The notes: generated by a model from the letters alone, not told the origin. A DNA stretch of 64,000 bases from Saccharopolyspora sp. NFXS83 (GCF_026241095.1 NZ_JAPFGB010000008.1:124001-188000), one strand, 5' to 3'; shown: positions 42,327 through 52,026, numbered from the stretch's first letter. Numbers and translations: made by a program.

Positions 42327-42926
42327 GTGGTTGCGCCGATGCAGCACGAGCTCGGGCCCTTCACGGTCGCGGATTGGCACGCGCTCCCCCCTCGTGAAGA
42401 CGGCTCGCGCCTTGAACTGATCGAGGGCTACTGGCTCGTGACACCCGCACCATCCGGACAGCACCAGTTCGCGGAGAAGCGCGTCGTGAACTTGCTGGAC
42501 TCCGCCATCGAATCCGCACCGCGCGCCGAGCGGCAAGAACTCACTGCGCTGAACGGCATCGGCGTAGAGGTCAACACGAGGAATCGCACCGCGATCATCC
42601 CCGACTTCGCCGTGCTGAACGTCCCGCCGATCGGCAACACGTTCAAGCCTGCGGACGTGCTGCTCGTCGGCGAGATCTGGTCGCCCGGCAACAGCTTCAT
42701 CGAGCAGCGCGGCAAGTTCGACGGCTGCGAGCGCGAGCGGATCCCCTTCTTCTGGAGCATCGCCCAGGACGAAGTCGGGCCCGTCGAACTCGTGGCTTAC
42801 CGGCTCGTCGGACGGCGCTACGAGCAGGAGGACCACGTCAAGCTCGGAGACGGTCGGCTGACGATCACGGCTAGCCCGGTTCCGGTCGAGGTCGACATCG
42901 CGCACCTCCGCTACTCGCGCAGGTAG
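42327..42926 (+). CDS. Uma2-family (DUF820) restriction-endonuclease-fold protein
   Basis: 199 residues. The DUF820 plan is present: FTVADWHALPPREDGSRLELIEGYWLVTPAPSGQHQFAEKRVVNLLDSAI (the E of LELIEG is the first conserved acid), then ALNGIGVEVNTRNRTAIIPDFAVLN (the PD of the PD-(D/E)XK core), VLLVGEIWSPGNSFIEQRGKFDGCERERIPFFWSI (E...K pair) and a last strand. The fold is that of a nuclease, but function in vivo is unknown. Such genes are often multicopy and near mobile DNA. It stands alone between fadB and the two-component genes. Confidence 0.85.
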   Translation: MVAPMQHELGPFTVADWHALPPREDGSRLELIEGYWLVTPAPSGQHQFAEKRVVNLLDSAIESAPRAERQELTALNGIGVEVNTRNRTAIIPDFAVLNVPPIGNTFKPADVLLVGEIWSPGNSFIEQRGKFDGCERERIPFFWSIAQDEVGPVELVAYRLVGRRYEQEDHVKLGDGRLTITASPVPVEVDIAHLRYSRR

Positions 42927-42947
42927 CACGCTCCCCATCCGGGAACC

Positions 42948-44105
42948 TCAAGCGGTGGGCAATACGACGGCGATGGCCAGCCCGCCGCTGTCGAGCGGCT
43001 CGGCCGTCACCCTCCCGCCGTGGGCGGTGACGGCTGCTCGGACGATGGACAGGCCCAGGCCCGCGCCGGTGCGGGCGGTGCGCTGCACGCCGGCGCGGCG
43101 GAACGGGTCGAACAGGGCGTCCACCTGATCCGGGTCGATCAGCGGCCCTGAGGACGACACCCGCAGCATTGCCGCACGCCCGGCGGTCGTCGTGCTCACC
43201 TCGACCCAGCCGCCGTCGACGTTGTGCCGCACCGCGTTCTCCAGCAGGTTGCCCGCGACCCGTTCGAGCAGCGCGGGGTCTCCCAGCACGAAGACCGGCT
43301 CACCGCGGCAGGTGATCCGCACCGACCGCGCCTGCGCCTCGGCCTCGACGCCGCGCCGGGCTCGGGCCGCGACCTCGTTGAGGTCCACCCGCTCCCGCCC
43401 CGCCAGCTCCGCGCCGTCCGTGCGGGCCAGCAGCAGCAACGACTCCACCAGGCGTTCGGCGCGCGCCGCGGCCTCGCGCAGCACGGCGGCCATCCGGCGC
43501 AGCTCGTCGGCGTCCGCGTCGGGATCGGTGAGCGTCACGTCCAGCTCGGTGCGGATCACCGCCAGCGGGGTGCGCAGCTCGTGGCTGGCGTTGGCGACGA
43601 ACCGGCGCTGCGAGTCGAAGGCCGTCTGCAACCGGTCCAGCATCGCGTCGAAGGTGTCGGCGAGCTCCGCGACCTCGTCGCGCGGGCCGCTCAGCGTGAT
43701 CCGCTCGTCCAGCGACTCCGCCGACAACCGGCGCGCCGAGGCCGTGACCTCGTGCAGCGGGCGCAGCACCCGGCCGGTGACCGTCCACGCCAGCACCGCC
43801 GCCGCCAACACCACGGCGACGAACGCGACACCGCCGACGACGAGCACCTGCTCCCGCGCGGCGGTGCGCAACGCGACGCCCAGCTGCTCGGCGGGTACCT
43901 CGACGTCGCCGAGCCGCACCCGGCCACCGGCGGGCAGCCGCGGCACCCCGGCGACGACGTTGCCCACCAGCATCCAGCCCAGCCACAGCAGCAGGGCGCT
44001 CACCGCGGCTACCAGGCCGGTCGCCAGCAGGGTCAGCCGAGCCCGCAATCCGGGGCCGCGGCGGGGCGACGGCCGCAGGGGCGGTGCCGATCGGGCCACG
44101 CTCAT
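42948..44105 (-). CDS. Sensor histidine kinase of a two-component system
   Basis: 385 residues from the ATG at 44105. Two membrane helices at about 24-46 and 87-110 flank a short extracytoplasmic loop (VAGVPRLPAGGRVRLGDVEVPAEQLGVALRTAAREQ). HAMP follows (GRVLRPLHEVTASARRLSAESLDERITL), then the phosphoacceptor His175 in FVANASHELRTPLAV, and an ATPase domain with NLLENAVRHNVDGG, VDALFDPFRRAG and GAGLGLSIVRAAVTAHGG (N, F, G boxes). The loop is too short for a classical sensor fold, so it may sense the membrane or envelope. The ATG overlaps the stop of the response-regulator gene, which precedes it in the operon. Confidence 0.92.
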   Translation of the reverse strand: MSVARSAPPLRPSPRRGPGLRARLTLLATGLVAAVSALLLWLGWMLVGNVVAGVPRLPAGGRVRLGDVEVPAEQLGVALRTAAREQVLVVGGVAFVAVVLAAAVLAWTVTGRVLRPLHEVTASARRLSAESLDERITLSGPRDEVAELADTFDAMLDRLQTAFDSQRRFVANASHELRTPLAVIRTELDVTLTDPDADADELRRMAAVLREAAARAERLVESLLLLARTDGAELAGRERVDLNEVAARARRGVEAEAQARSVRITCRGEPVFVLGDPALLERVAGNLLENAVRHNVDGGWVEVSTTTAGRAAMLRVSSSGPLIDPDQVDALFDPFRRAGVQRTARTGAGLGLSIVRAAVTAHGGRVTAEPLDSGGLAIAVVLPTA

Positions 44106-44788
44106 GCCCCGGCGTGCTCGGCGCGGCCCGCCGTGGGCACCCGGTAGCCGGAACCGACGACGGTGTCGATGACGCCCGGATCCCCCAGCTTCTTGCGCAA
44201 GGTCATCATCGTGACCCGCACGGTCGTGGTGAACGGGTCCGCGTGCTCGTCCCACACCCGTTCGAGCAACTCCTCCGAGCTGACCACGGCCCCACCGGCG
44301 GCGAGCAGCACTTCCAGGACGCCGAACTCCTTGCGGGTCAGGTCCACCTCGTCGCCGCCGCGCAGCACCACCCGGCGCGCGGGGTCCAGCGACAACCCGA
44401 GCGCGGTCAGCAGCGGAGGCACCGCCGGGGTCGCGCGCCTGCCCAGCGCCCGCACCCGCGCGGTCAGCTCCGGGAAGGCGAACGGTTTCGCCAGGTAGTC
44501 GTCCGCGCCCAGCGACAGCCCGTCCACCCGGTCCTGCACGGTGCCGCTGGCGGTCAGCATGAGCACCCGCGTGAGCTCACCGGAGGCCACCACCTCGCGG
44601 CACAGCTCATCACCCGACATCACCGGCAGGTCGCGGTCCAGCACGATCACGTCGTAGCGGGTGATCGATGCCTTCTCCTGGCCGACCTCGCCGTCGTAGG
44701 CGACGTCCACGGCCATGCCCTCCCGCCGCAGCCCGCGGGCGATCGCGTCCGCCAGCGGCTGCTCGTCCTCGACCACAAGGATTCGCAC
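44102..44788 (-). CDS. OmpR-family response regulator
   Basis: 228 residues from GTG at 44788 (VRILVVEDEQPLADAIARGLRREG). The phosphorylated aspartate is Asp51 (VIVLDRDLPVMSGDEL), the switch Thr/Ser lies in VLMLTASG and the conserved Lys101 in GADDYLAKPF. The C-terminal winged helix has VDLTRKEFGVLEVLLAAGGAVVSSEELLERVWDE, TTVRVTMMTLRKKLG and VIDTVVGSGYRV. It is the first gene of the operon, with the kinase gene overlapping its stop. Targets are unknown. Confidence 0.92.
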   Translation of the reverse strand: MRILVVEDEQPLADAIARGLRREGMAVDVAYDGEVGQEKASITRYDVIVLDRDLPVMSGDELCREVVASGELTRVLMLTASGTVQDRVDGLSLGADDYLAKPFAFPELTARVRALGRRATPAVPPLLTALGLSLDPARRVVLRGGDEVDLTRKEFGVLEVLLAAGGAVVSSEELLERVWDEHADPFTTTVRVTMMTLRKKLGDPGVIDTVVGSGYRVPTAGRAEHAGA

Positions 44789-44866
44789 CCGTTCACCGTG
44801 CCACAACCGGCACGAGCGGGGATCACCAGCGGTGGGCGACCGGTCCGGCCGCCCACCGCGGCGGGC

Positions 44867-46798
44867 TCACGCCTCGCGGCGCACGGGGCTGTCGAACTCG
44901 TTGTCCTGCTGCGCCGTGCGGATCCGGTCGGCGAACCACTCCGTGATGCGCCGCGCCACGTCCTGCTCGGTCAGCCCCAGCTCCGCGAGCACCTGCTCGC
45001 GCGAGGCGTGCAGCAGGAACTCGTTGGGCACCGCGAGATCGCGCAGCGGCACGTCCACCCCTGCGTCGCGCAGCGCGGCGGCCAGCGACCAGCCGAAACC
45101 ACCGTTGCGCCCGGAGTCCTCCAACGTCACGACCAGCTCGTGCTCGGCGGCCATCGTGACGACCTGCTCCGGCACCGGCTTCATCCAGCGCGGGTCGACG
45201 ACGGTGACCCCGATGCCCTGCGCGGCCAGTCGCCGCGCCGCGGCCACCGCGGTCTCGCCGAACGCGCCGACCACCGCGAGCAGCACATCGCTGTTCTCGC
45301 CACCGGCGGGCCGGTGCAGCACGTCCACGCCGCCGACGCGCTCCAGCGCCGGCACCTCCTCGATCACGGAGCCCTTCGAGAACCGCACCACCGTCGGCCC
45401 GTCGTCGACGGCGACGGCCTCGCGCAGCTCCTCGCGCAGCGTCACCGCGTCGCGCGGCGCCGCGACCCGGATGCCGGGGATCACGTTGAGGATCGACAGG
45501 TCCCACATGCCGTTGTGGCTGGCCCCGTCGTCACCGGTGACCCCGGAGCGGTCCAAGGTGACCGTCACCGGCTGGCGGTGCAGCGCCACGTCCATCAGCA
45601 GCTGGTCGAACGCGCGGTTCAGGAACGTCGAGTACACCGCGAAAACCGGGTGCAACCCGCCCATCGCCATGCCCGCCGCCGACGTCATGGCGTGCTGCTC
45701 GGCGATGCCCACGTCGAAGCACCGGTCCGGGTAGGCCTTGGCGAACTTGTCCAGCCCCGTCGGCCCGAGCATGGCGGCCGTCATCGCGACCACGTCGGAA
45801 CGCTCGCCGCCGATGCGCACGAGCTCCTCGGAGAACACGTTCGTCCAGCTCTTCGGCGTCGGCGAGGTCGGCACCCCGGTCTCGGGGTCGATCACCTTCA
45901 CCTGGTGCATCTGGTCGGCCTCGTGGTTCTCCGCCGGGGCGAAGCCGTTGCCCTTGCGGGTCACCGCGTGCACGATCACCGGGCCGCCGAAGGAACGTGC
46001 CATGGTCAGCGCCTGCTCCATGGCCTTCATGTCGTGGCCGTCGACCGGCCCGAGGTACTTGATGCCGAGGTCGGAGAACATGACCTGCGGGCTGAACGCG
46101 TCCTTGAGCCCCGACTTCGCGGCGTGCAGACCGGTGTAGAGCGGGCGCCCCACGACCGGCAGGTTGCGCAGCGTGCTGCGACCGCGCTCCAGCGCCTTCT
46201 CGTAGCCCGGGTTGAGCCGCAGCGCCGACAGGTGCTCCGCGAAACCACCGATGGTCGGCGCGTAGGAACGGCCGTTGTCGTTGACGACGATGACCAGCGG
46301 GCGTTCCTGGTCCGCCGCGATGTTGTTCAGCGCCTCCCAGCACATGCCGCCGGTGAGCGCGCCGTCGCCGACGACCGCCACCGCGTGCCGCCCACCGCCG
46401 GTGAGCTGGAACGAGCGGGCCAGCCCGTCGGCGTAGGACAGCGAGGTGGAGGCGTGCGAGTTCTCCACCAGGTCGTGCTCGCTCTCGGCGCGCGACGGGT
46501 AGCCGGACAGGCCGTCCCGCTTGCGGAGCCGGTCGAAGCCTCCCTGCCTGCCGGTCACGATCTTGTGCACGTACGCCTGGTGCCCGGTGTCGAAGACCAC
46601 CGCGTCCCGCGGCGAGTCGAAGACCCGGTGCAGGGCCAGCGTGAGCTCCACCGCGCCCAGGTTCGGGCCGAGGTGCCCACCTGTGCGGGACACCTTCTGG
46701 ATCAAGAAGGACCGGATCTCAGCGGCCAGCTCCACCAGCTCACCGTGCTCCAGGCGTTTCAGGTCGTCCGGACCTTGCACGGATTCCAGCAGCGTCAC
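44867..46798 (-). CDS. dxs: 1-deoxy-D-xylulose-5-phosphate synthase
   Basis: 643 residues from GTG at 46798, with AGGTGGAG upstream. The thiamine diphosphate enzyme motifs are complete: [94 protein letters not shown] (GDG...NN cofactor motif), [48 protein letters not shown] (catalytic Glu) and [18 protein letters not shown]. It condenses pyruvate and glyceraldehyde 3-phosphate, the entry to the MEP isoprenoid pathway. Single-gene unit with a -10 box at 46894. Confidence 0.96.
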   Translation of the reverse strand: MTLLESVQGPDDLKRLEHGELVELAAEIRSFLIQKVSRTGGHLGPNLGAVELTLALHRVFDSPRDAVVFDTGHQAYVHKIVTGRQGGFDRLRKRDGLSGYPSRAESEHDLVENSHASTSLSYADGLARSFQLTGGGRHAVAVVGDGALTGGMCWEALNNIAADQERPLVIVVNDNGRSYAPTIGGFAEHLSALRLNPGYEKALERGRSTLRNLPVVGRPLYTGLHAAKSGLKDAFSPQVMFSDLGIKYLGPVDGHDMKAMEQALTMARSFGGPVIVHAVTRKGNGFAPAENHEADQMHQVKVIDPETGVPTSPTPKSWTNVFSEELVRIGGERSDVVAMTAAMLGPTGLDKFAKAYPDRCFDVGIAEQHAMTSAAGMAMGGLHPVFAVYSTFLNRAFDQLLMDVALHRQPVTVTLDRSGVTGDDGASHNGMWDLSILNVIPGIRVAAPRDAVTLREELREAVAVDDGPTVVRFSKGSVIEEVPALERVGGVDVLHRPAGGENSDVLLAVVGAFGETAVAAARRLAAQGIGVTVVDPRWMKPVPEQVVTMAAEHELVVTLEDSGRNGGFGWSLAAALRDAGVDVPLRDLAVPNEFLLHASREQVLAELGLTEQDVARRITEWFADRIRTAQQDNEFDSPVRREA

Positions 46799-46893
46799 CG
46801 CTCCACCTCGTTCGTCATCCCGCGTCACTTGCCTTCACCACCCGTGCGGGGGGCCTCACGACGGCCGGGCGCACCCCTGGGGGACCGGCGACC

Positions 46894-46899
46894 AGTCTA
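46894..46899 (-). promoter_or_regulatory. Putative -10 box of the dxs promoter
   Basis: Read on the minus strand, TAGACT lies about 95 bp upstream of the dxs GTG. The -35 is weak. Confidence 0.35.
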
Positions 46900-47140
46900 C
46901 GGAGCATGACCACCCGCTCGGGACAAGGTACGCAGCAATCGCGATGAGTGAGATCACCGGGCCGGAGGACCACGGCAGGCGCAGGACCGGCGGCTACCGG
47001 TGCGATGCGGCGTTCGGAAGCCGCTTGAACACAGGGATTTCCTCCGGTCGAGGTGAGCAAGCATCACCCGTTCCGAGTAACGCGAACACGGTACGTCTCC
47101 GAATCCGGTCGCCGGTTCGCGCAGTGCCCGCTGGAGCGGA

Positions 47141-47171
47141 CGCGGCTCCCCGCGCAGGGCGGGGAGCCGCG
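47141..47171 (-). terminator. Terminator hairpin after the RNA methyltransferase gene
   Basis: A perfect 13-bp stem (CGCGGCTCCCCGC / GCGGGGAGCCGCG) with a 5-nt loop, 7 bp beyond the stop codon. Confidence 0.7.
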
Positions 47172-47177
47172 CGCTCG

Positions 47178-48422
47178 TCAGGCCTCTCGTTCCAGCAGGG
47201 CGATGCACTCCATGTGGTGCGTCATCGGGAACGCGTCGAACGCCTCCAGGTCGGCGAGCCGGTACCCCTGCTCGGCGAACAGGCTCACGTCACGCGCCAG
47301 CGCGGCCGGATCACACGCCACGTGCACCACGCGCGCGGGCCCGGCCGCGCACACGGCTTCGACGATCCGTCGTCCCGCGCCCTTGCGCGGCGGGTCCAGC
47401 ACGACCACGTCGGGCGTGGGCAGCGTGTCGTCGTCGAGGACGTCCTCGACGGTGCCCGCCCGGAACGAGATCTGGGGCAGGTCGCGCAGGTTCGCCACCG
47501 CGTCCTCGGTCGCCCGGCGCGAGGACTCCACCATGAACACCTCGCCACCTGGGCCCGCCTGCTCGGCCAGCACCGCCGCGAACAGCCCCACACCGCCGTA
47601 GAGATCCCACGCCACGCCGCCCTGGGGCACCGCGGCCATCCGGCCGACGACCTGGGCGAACGTGTGCGCCGCAGCCGGGTGCACCTGCCAGAAGCCGTCG
47701 GCGGAGAACTCCCACGAGCGCCCCGCCGCCCGTTCCCGCGCGATCCCGGAACCCTGCACGTGCGTGTTGACCACCGGGGTGCGCTTGCCGCGGCGGCGCT
47801 GCGGCGCGCGTTCCCGCTGCGTGACGTGGACCTCGGCGTTCGCGTCCGCGGCGACCTCCAGCTCCGCGCCCTGCGGCCACTCGCGGTCGGTCAGCCCGTC
47901 CAGCGCCCCCTGCACGGTGATCGGGCAGTCGTCCACCGGCAGCACCCGGTGGCTGCGGTGCGGGTGGAAACCCGGTCGGCCCACCCGGTCCACCGCCAGC
48001 CGCACCCGCGTGCGCCACCGCAGCAGGCCGCCCGGCAGCTCGCGCACCTCGACCTCGCGGTCCAGCCCGGCGAGGCGCTGCAACTGCTCGCGGATGACCG
48101 CCGCCTTCAGCTCCCGCTGCGTCGTTCCATCGGCGTGCTGCCAATCGCACCCGCCGCAGCGGTCGTGGCCCAGCGCCATGTCCGCCAACGGGCACGGCGG
48201 CGCCACGCGCCCCTCCGCCGCGGTGAAGACCTCCACCGCGTCGGCGCGGCAGAAGCTCTTGCCGGGATCGTCGGTGACCTCGGCGAGGACCACCTCCCCC
48301 GGCAAGGCGTGACGCACGAAGACGACCCGTCCCTCATGCCTGGCCACGCAGTGGCCGCCGTGCGCCACCGGCCCCACGTCCAGCTTCAGACGCTTGCCGG
48401 TCCAATCCAACTTGCCGGTCAC
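47178..48422 (-). CDS. TrmA/RumA-family RNA (uracil-5-)-methyltransferase
   Basis: 414 residues from GTG at 48422. An N-terminal TRAM-like OB domain (LKLDVGPVAHGGHCVARHEGRVVFVRHALPGEVVLAEV) is followed by an iron-sulfur cysteine cluster (PPCPLADM...DRCGGCDWQHA). The SAM domain has FSADGFWQVHPAAAHTFAQVV, WDLYGGVGLFAAVLAEQAG, VVVLDPPRKGAGRRIVEAV and the catalytic cysteine region VVHVACDPAALARDVSLFAEQGY. Members methylate C5 of uridines in 23S rRNA or tRNA; the exact target cannot be told here. The GTGA overlap with the upstream permease gene gives translational coupling, the same order as Rv2690c-Rv2689c in mycobacteria. Confidence 0.9.
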   Translation of the reverse strand: MTGKLDWTGKRLKLDVGPVAHGGHCVARHEGRVVFVRHALPGEVVLAEVTDDPGKSFCRADAVEVFTAAEGRVAPPCPLADMALGHDRCGGCDWQHADGTTQRELKAAVIREQLQRLAGLDREVEVRELPGGLLRWRTRVRLAVDRVGRPGFHPHRSHRVLPVDDCPITVQGALDGLTDREWPQGAELEVAADANAEVHVTQRERAPQRRRGKRTPVVNTHVQGSGIARERAAGRSWEFSADGFWQVHPAAAHTFAQVVGRMAAVPQGGVAWDLYGGVGLFAAVLAEQAGPGGEVFMVESSRRATEDAVANLRDLPQISFRAGTVEDVLDDDTLPTPDVVVLDPPRKGAGRRIVEAVCAAGPARVVHVACDPAALARDVSLFAEQGYRLADLEAFDAFPMTHHMECIALLEREA

Positions 48423-50437
48423 CGACGTTCATTTCCCTTCGATTCGCCCAAACCGCGACGCAACGCGCCCGGCATCACCCGCTGCTTGGCACGCTGCTTC
48501 GCACGGGTCGACGACGCGAGCTGCCACGGCACGCTCGTCACCATCACACCCGGTTCGAACAGCAGCCTGCCTTTGAGCCGCAACGCGCTCTGGTTGTGCA
48601 GCACCTGCTCCCACCAGCGCCCCACCACGTACTCCGGGATGAACACGGTCACCACGTCGCGCGGGCTGTTGCGGCGGACCCGCTTCACGTATTCGATCAG
48701 CGGCCGAGTCACCTCACGGTACGGGGACTCGATGACCTTCAGCGGCACCGGCATGTCCTTGGACTCCCAAGCCGCCCGCAACGTCCGGGTACCCGACTCG
48801 TCGACGTTCACCGTGACCGCCTCCAACGTGTCCGGACGGGTCGCCCGCGCGTACGCCAGCGCGCGCAACGTGGGCAGGTGCAGCTGCGACACCAGCACGA
48901 TGGCGTAGTTCCGGGACGGCAGCACTGCGGGCTCCTCGTCGTACTGCGCGAGCTCCTCCTGCACCGAGTCGTAGTGCTTGCGGATGGCGGTCATCAGCAG
49001 GTAGATCGCACCCATCGCCGCCAGCGCGATCCACGCGCCCTTCGCGAACTTCGTCATCAGCACGATCAGCAGCACGGAGCCGGTCATCAGCAGGCCGAAC
49101 CCGTTGATCGCCTGCGAGCGCCGCATCCGGCGCCGCGCCAGCGGGTCCTTCTCCTTGCGCAGCAGCCGGTTCCAGTGCCGCACCATGCCGGTCTGGCTCA
49201 CCGTGAACGAGACGAACACGCCCACGACGTAGAGCTGCACCAGCCTGGTGACCTCCGCGTCGAAGGCCATCACCAGCACCACCGCGAACGCGGCGAGGAA
49301 CAGGATCCCGTTCGAGAACGCCAGCCGGTCCCCCCGGGTGTGGAACTGGCGCGGCAGGTAGCGGTCCTGGGCGAGGATCGATCCGAGCACCGGGAACCCG
49401 TTGAACGCCGTGTTCGCCGCCAGCACCAGGATGGTCGCCGTCACCGCGGTCACGTAGTACGCGCCGGGCGGGAAGACGCTGAAGACCGCGTCCGCGACCT
49501 GCGCCACCATCGTCTTCTGCTCGTAGCCGGGCGGGGCCGAGATGATCTGCGCGGCCGGGTTCTCCGCGAGCCGCACCCCGGTGATCTGGGCCAGGTAGAT
49601 CAAGCCCATCAGCATGGTCACCGAGATCACGCCCATCATGAGCAGGGTCGTCGCGGCGTTGCGGGACTTCGGCTTCTGGAACGCGGGGACTCCGTTGCTG
49701 ATCGCTTCCACACCGGTCAGCGCCGCCGCGCCCTGCGAGAACGCCCGCATCACCAAGAAGACGAACGCGAGCCCCGCCAGCTGGTTCTCGTCCGGCATGA
49801 TCTCCACGGTGGCGCTCTCCGCCCGCATCGGCTGGTCCAGCACCACCGCGCGGAACACCCCGAACGCGATCATGCCGAGCACGCCGAACAGGAACGCGTA
49901 CACCGGCACCGCCAGGAACCCGCCCGACTCGCGCAGCCCGCGCAGGTTGATGGCGGTGAGCGCGACGATCGCCGCCACCGCGAACCACACCTTGTGGGTG
50001 GCCACGAACGGGATCAGCGCTCCGATGTTCGCCGCCGCCGACGAGATCGACACCGCCACGGTCAGCACGTAGTCCACGAGCAGCGCGCTGGCAACCGTGA
50101 GCCCGGCCTGCTTGCCCAGGTTCACCGTCGCGACCTCGTAGTCGCCGCCGCCGGACGGGTAAGCCCGCACGTTCTGCCGGTAGCTGGCCACGACGGTGAG
50201 CATCACCAGCGCGACCAGCGCCCCCACCCACGGCGTGAAGGCGTAAGCGGACAGGCCGGCGACCGAGAGCACCAGGAAGATCTCTTCCGGGGCGTAGGCC
50301 ACCGAGGACATCGCGTCGGAGGCGAACACGGGCAACGCCAGCCGCTTGGGCAGCAACGTGTTCGCCAACCGGTCACTGCGGAACGGACGCCCCACCAGCA
50401 GGCGTTTTGTCGCGGTCGCGAGCTTGGACACGGCCAC
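48419..50437 (-). CDS. APC-superfamily permease, KimA-like potassium importer candidate
   Basis: 672 residues. About twelve membrane helices lie in the first 480 residues, with the APC signature FASDAMSSVAYAPEEIFLVLSVAGLSAY and SGGGDYEVATVNLGKQAGLTVASALLVDYVLTVAVSISS, and FSQGAAALTGVEAISNGVPAFQKPKSRNAATTLL. The cytoplasmic C-terminal region (NYAIVLVSQLHLPTLRALAYARATRPDTLEAVTVNVDE) resembles a universal-stress-type domain, as in KimA. The divergent neighbours are two TrkA-N/TrkA-C proteins (CeoB/CeoC in mycobacteria), which are potassium-channel regulators. That context and the KimA-like layout point to high-affinity K+ uptake rather than amino-acid transport. Substrate is inferred. Confidence 0.85.
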   Translation of the reverse strand: MAVSKLATATKRLLVGRPFRSDRLANTLLPKRLALPVFASDAMSSVAYAPEEIFLVLSVAGLSAYAFTPWVGALVALVMLTVVASYRQNVRAYPSGGGDYEVATVNLGKQAGLTVASALLVDYVLTVAVSISSAAANIGALIPFVATHKVWFAVAAIVALTAINLRGLRESGGFLAVPVYAFLFGVLGMIAFGVFRAVVLDQPMRAESATVEIMPDENQLAGLAFVFLVMRAFSQGAAALTGVEAISNGVPAFQKPKSRNAATTLLMMGVISVTMLMGLIYLAQITGVRLAENPAAQIISAPPGYEQKTMVAQVADAVFSVFPPGAYYVTAVTATILVLAANTAFNGFPVLGSILAQDRYLPRQFHTRGDRLAFSNGILFLAAFAVVLVMAFDAEVTRLVQLYVVGVFVSFTVSQTGMVRHWNRLLRKEKDPLARRRMRRSQAINGFGLLMTGSVLLIVLMTKFAKGAWIALAAMGAIYLLMTAIRKHYDSVQEELAQYDEEPAVLPSRNYAIVLVSQLHLPTLRALAYARATRPDTLEAVTVNVDESGTRTLRAAWESKDMPVPLKVIESPYREVTRPLIEYVKRVRRNSPRDVVTVFIPEYVVGRWWEQVLHNQSALRLKGRLLFEPGVMVTSVPWQLASSTRAKQRAKQRVMPGALRRGLGESKGNERR

Positions 50438-50664
50438 GAGCGTAAGTGCTCGGCTCGCTCGCGCTCCCGCACCCGCCCGTCGTGGCGCGGGTGGTGTCGA
50501 CCCCGGCGGCCGGTGCCGTGCGCCGGGCCTCGGATACGGTGCAGCGCTGTAAGCGGCGGTCCCTGTCGCGGTACGCGTGCGGGCCCCGCGCAGGTGCCCT
50601 GCCGGGTACCGTCACGCTGATGCGGCGGGGCCCCGCCGACACGCCCGTGACAAGGAGACAGGCC

Positions 50665-51330
50665 GTGCACGTCGTGATCCTGGGCTGCGGCCGGGTCGGG
50701 GCCTCCCTGGCCACGGCCGTGCAACGGCTCGACCACACCGTCGCCGTCGTGGACAAGGACGACACCGCGTTCCACCGGCTGGGCAAGGACTTCACCGGCC
50801 ACCAGATCACCGGCAACGGCTTTGACCGGGACGTGCTCGTCGAAGCGGGCATCGAATCCGCGGCGGCGTTCGCGGCGGTCTCCAACGGCGACAACTCCAA
50901 CATCATCGCCGCCCGCGTGGCACGCGAGACCTTCGGCGTGGAGCACGTCGTGGCCCGCATCTACGACCCCAAGCGGGCCGAGGTCTACCAGCGGCTCGGC
51001 ATCCCCACCGTGGCGACCGTGCCGTGGACCACGGACCGCTTCCTGCGGATGCTGCTGCCCGAAGGCGTCGCCACCGCCTGGCGGGAACCCTCCGGCGCGG
51101 TCGCCGTGCTGCAGCTACCGCTGCACGAGGACTGGGTCGGTCGCCGCATCGTCGACCTGCAGGACACCATCGGTGCCCGCGTCGCGTTCGTCATGCGGTT
51201 CGGAAACGGCGTGCTGCCGGAGCCGAAGACCGTCATCCAGGCCGACGACACGCTCTACGTCGCCGCGTTGTCCGGCACCGTCACCGACGTCACCGCAGCA
51301 GCTCTGCGCGCACCAGAGGAGACCGAGTGA
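50665..51330 (+). CDS. TrkA-family NAD-binding potassium uptake regulator (CeoB-like)
   Basis: 221 residues from GTG at 50665, preceded by AAGGAGA. The RCK Rossmann core is VHVVILGCGRVGASLATAVQRLDHTVAVVDKDD (GxGxxG), with GNGFDRDVLVEAGIESAAAFAAVSNGDNSNIIAARVARE and VVARIYDPKRAEVYQRLGI. A TrkA-C tail follows (WVGRRIVDLQDTIGARVAFVMRFGN). It gates a potassium transporter in response to NAD(H) or other nucleotides. One base overlaps the next TrkA gene. The pair is divergent from the KimA-like permease. Confidence 0.9.
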   Translation: MHVVILGCGRVGASLATAVQRLDHTVAVVDKDDTAFHRLGKDFTGHQITGNGFDRDVLVEAGIESAAAFAAVSNGDNSNIIAARVARETFGVEHVVARIYDPKRAEVYQRLGIPTVATVPWTTDRFLRMLLPEGVATAWREPSGAVAVLQLPLHEDWVGRRIVDLQDTIGARVAFVMRFGNGVLPEPKTVIQADDTLYVAALSGTVTDVTAAALRAPEETE

Positions 51331-51989
51331 TGCGCATCGCGATCGCCGGCGCCGGGGCCGTCGGCCACTCCATCGCCAGCGAGCTGCTCGATGGCGGCCA
51401 CGAGGTCATGCTCATCGAGCGCAGCACCGAGAACTACCGGCCGAAGAGCATTCCCGGCATCGAGTGGGTCCTCGCCGACGCCTGCGAACTCGCCTCGCTG
51501 GAAGAGGCCGGGTTGCAGTCCTGCGACGTGGTCATCGCGGCCACCGGCGACGACAAGGTCAACCTCGTGGTGGCGCTGCTGGCCAAGACCGAGTTCGCGG
51601 TGCGGCGCGTGGTGGCCAGGGTCAACGACCCGCGCAACGAGTGGCTGTTCACCGACGCCTGGGGCGTCGACGTGGCGGTGTCCACGCCGCGGATGCTGGC
51701 CGCGATGGTCGAGGAGGCCGTCAACGTCGGCGACCTGGTGCGGCTGATGACGCTGCGCCAGGGCCAGGCGAACCTGGTCGAGATCACGCTCCCACCGGAC
51801 ACCCCGCTGGCCGGTCGCCGAGTCCGGGACCTCGAGCTGCCGCCGGACGCGGCGCTGGTGACGATCCTGCGCGGCGGCCGGGTCATCGTGCCGCAGCCCG
51901 ACGACCCGGTGGAAGCGGGCGACGAGATGTTGTTCGTCGCCGCCGCTGAGATGGAGCAGCGGATCCGCGAAGTCGTCCACGGCCGCTGA
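51330..51989 (+). CDS. TrkA-family NAD-binding potassium uptake regulator (CeoC-like)
   Basis: 219 residues, ATG at 51330 on the last base of the previous stop. Same architecture as its neighbour: MRIAIAGAGAVGHSIASELLDGGHEVMLIERSTE, WVLADACELASLEEAGLQSCDVVIAATGDDKVNLVVALLAKTEFAVRRVVARVNDPRNEWLF and TrkA-C with VEITLPPDTPLAGRRVRDLELPPDAALVTILRGG. Tandem TrkA proteins likely form a heteromeric gating ring on a K+ transporter. A strong hairpin follows. Confidence 0.9.
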   Translation: MRIAIAGAGAVGHSIASELLDGGHEVMLIERSTENYRPKSIPGIEWVLADACELASLEEAGLQSCDVVIAATGDDKVNLVVALLAKTEFAVRRVVARVNDPRNEWLFTDAWGVDVAVSTPRMLAAMVEEAVNVGDLVRLMTLRQGQANLVEITLPPDTPLAGRRVRDLELPPDAALVTILRGGRVIVPQPDDPVEAGDEMLFVAAAEMEQRIREVVHGR

Positions 51990-51992
51990 CCG

Positions 51993-52020
51993 GCCGGAGC
52001 CCGCTCCCGCGGGCTCCGGC
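51993..52020. terminator. Bidirectional terminator hairpin
   Basis: A 12-bp stem (GCCGGAGCCCGC / GCGGGCTCCGGC) with loop TCCC, 4 bp after the second trkA stop and just before the convergent DUF3159 gene. Confidence 0.75.
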
Positions 52021-52026
52021 GGAAGC

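Larger units (their letters stand above)
46799..47177. other. 379-bp intergenic region upstream of dxs
   Basis: No gene is supported. It holds the dxs promoter region and, at its right end, the terminator hairpin of the RNA methyltransferase gene (47141-47171). No riboswitch-like structure was recognised. Confidence 0.5.

Noticed and set aside
50438-50664. Possible c-di-AMP (ydaO-type) riboswitch between the KimA-like and TrkA genes
   Set aside because: Such riboswitches control K+ importers elsewhere, but the 228-bp region is too short for two leaders and shows no recognisable ydaO core.
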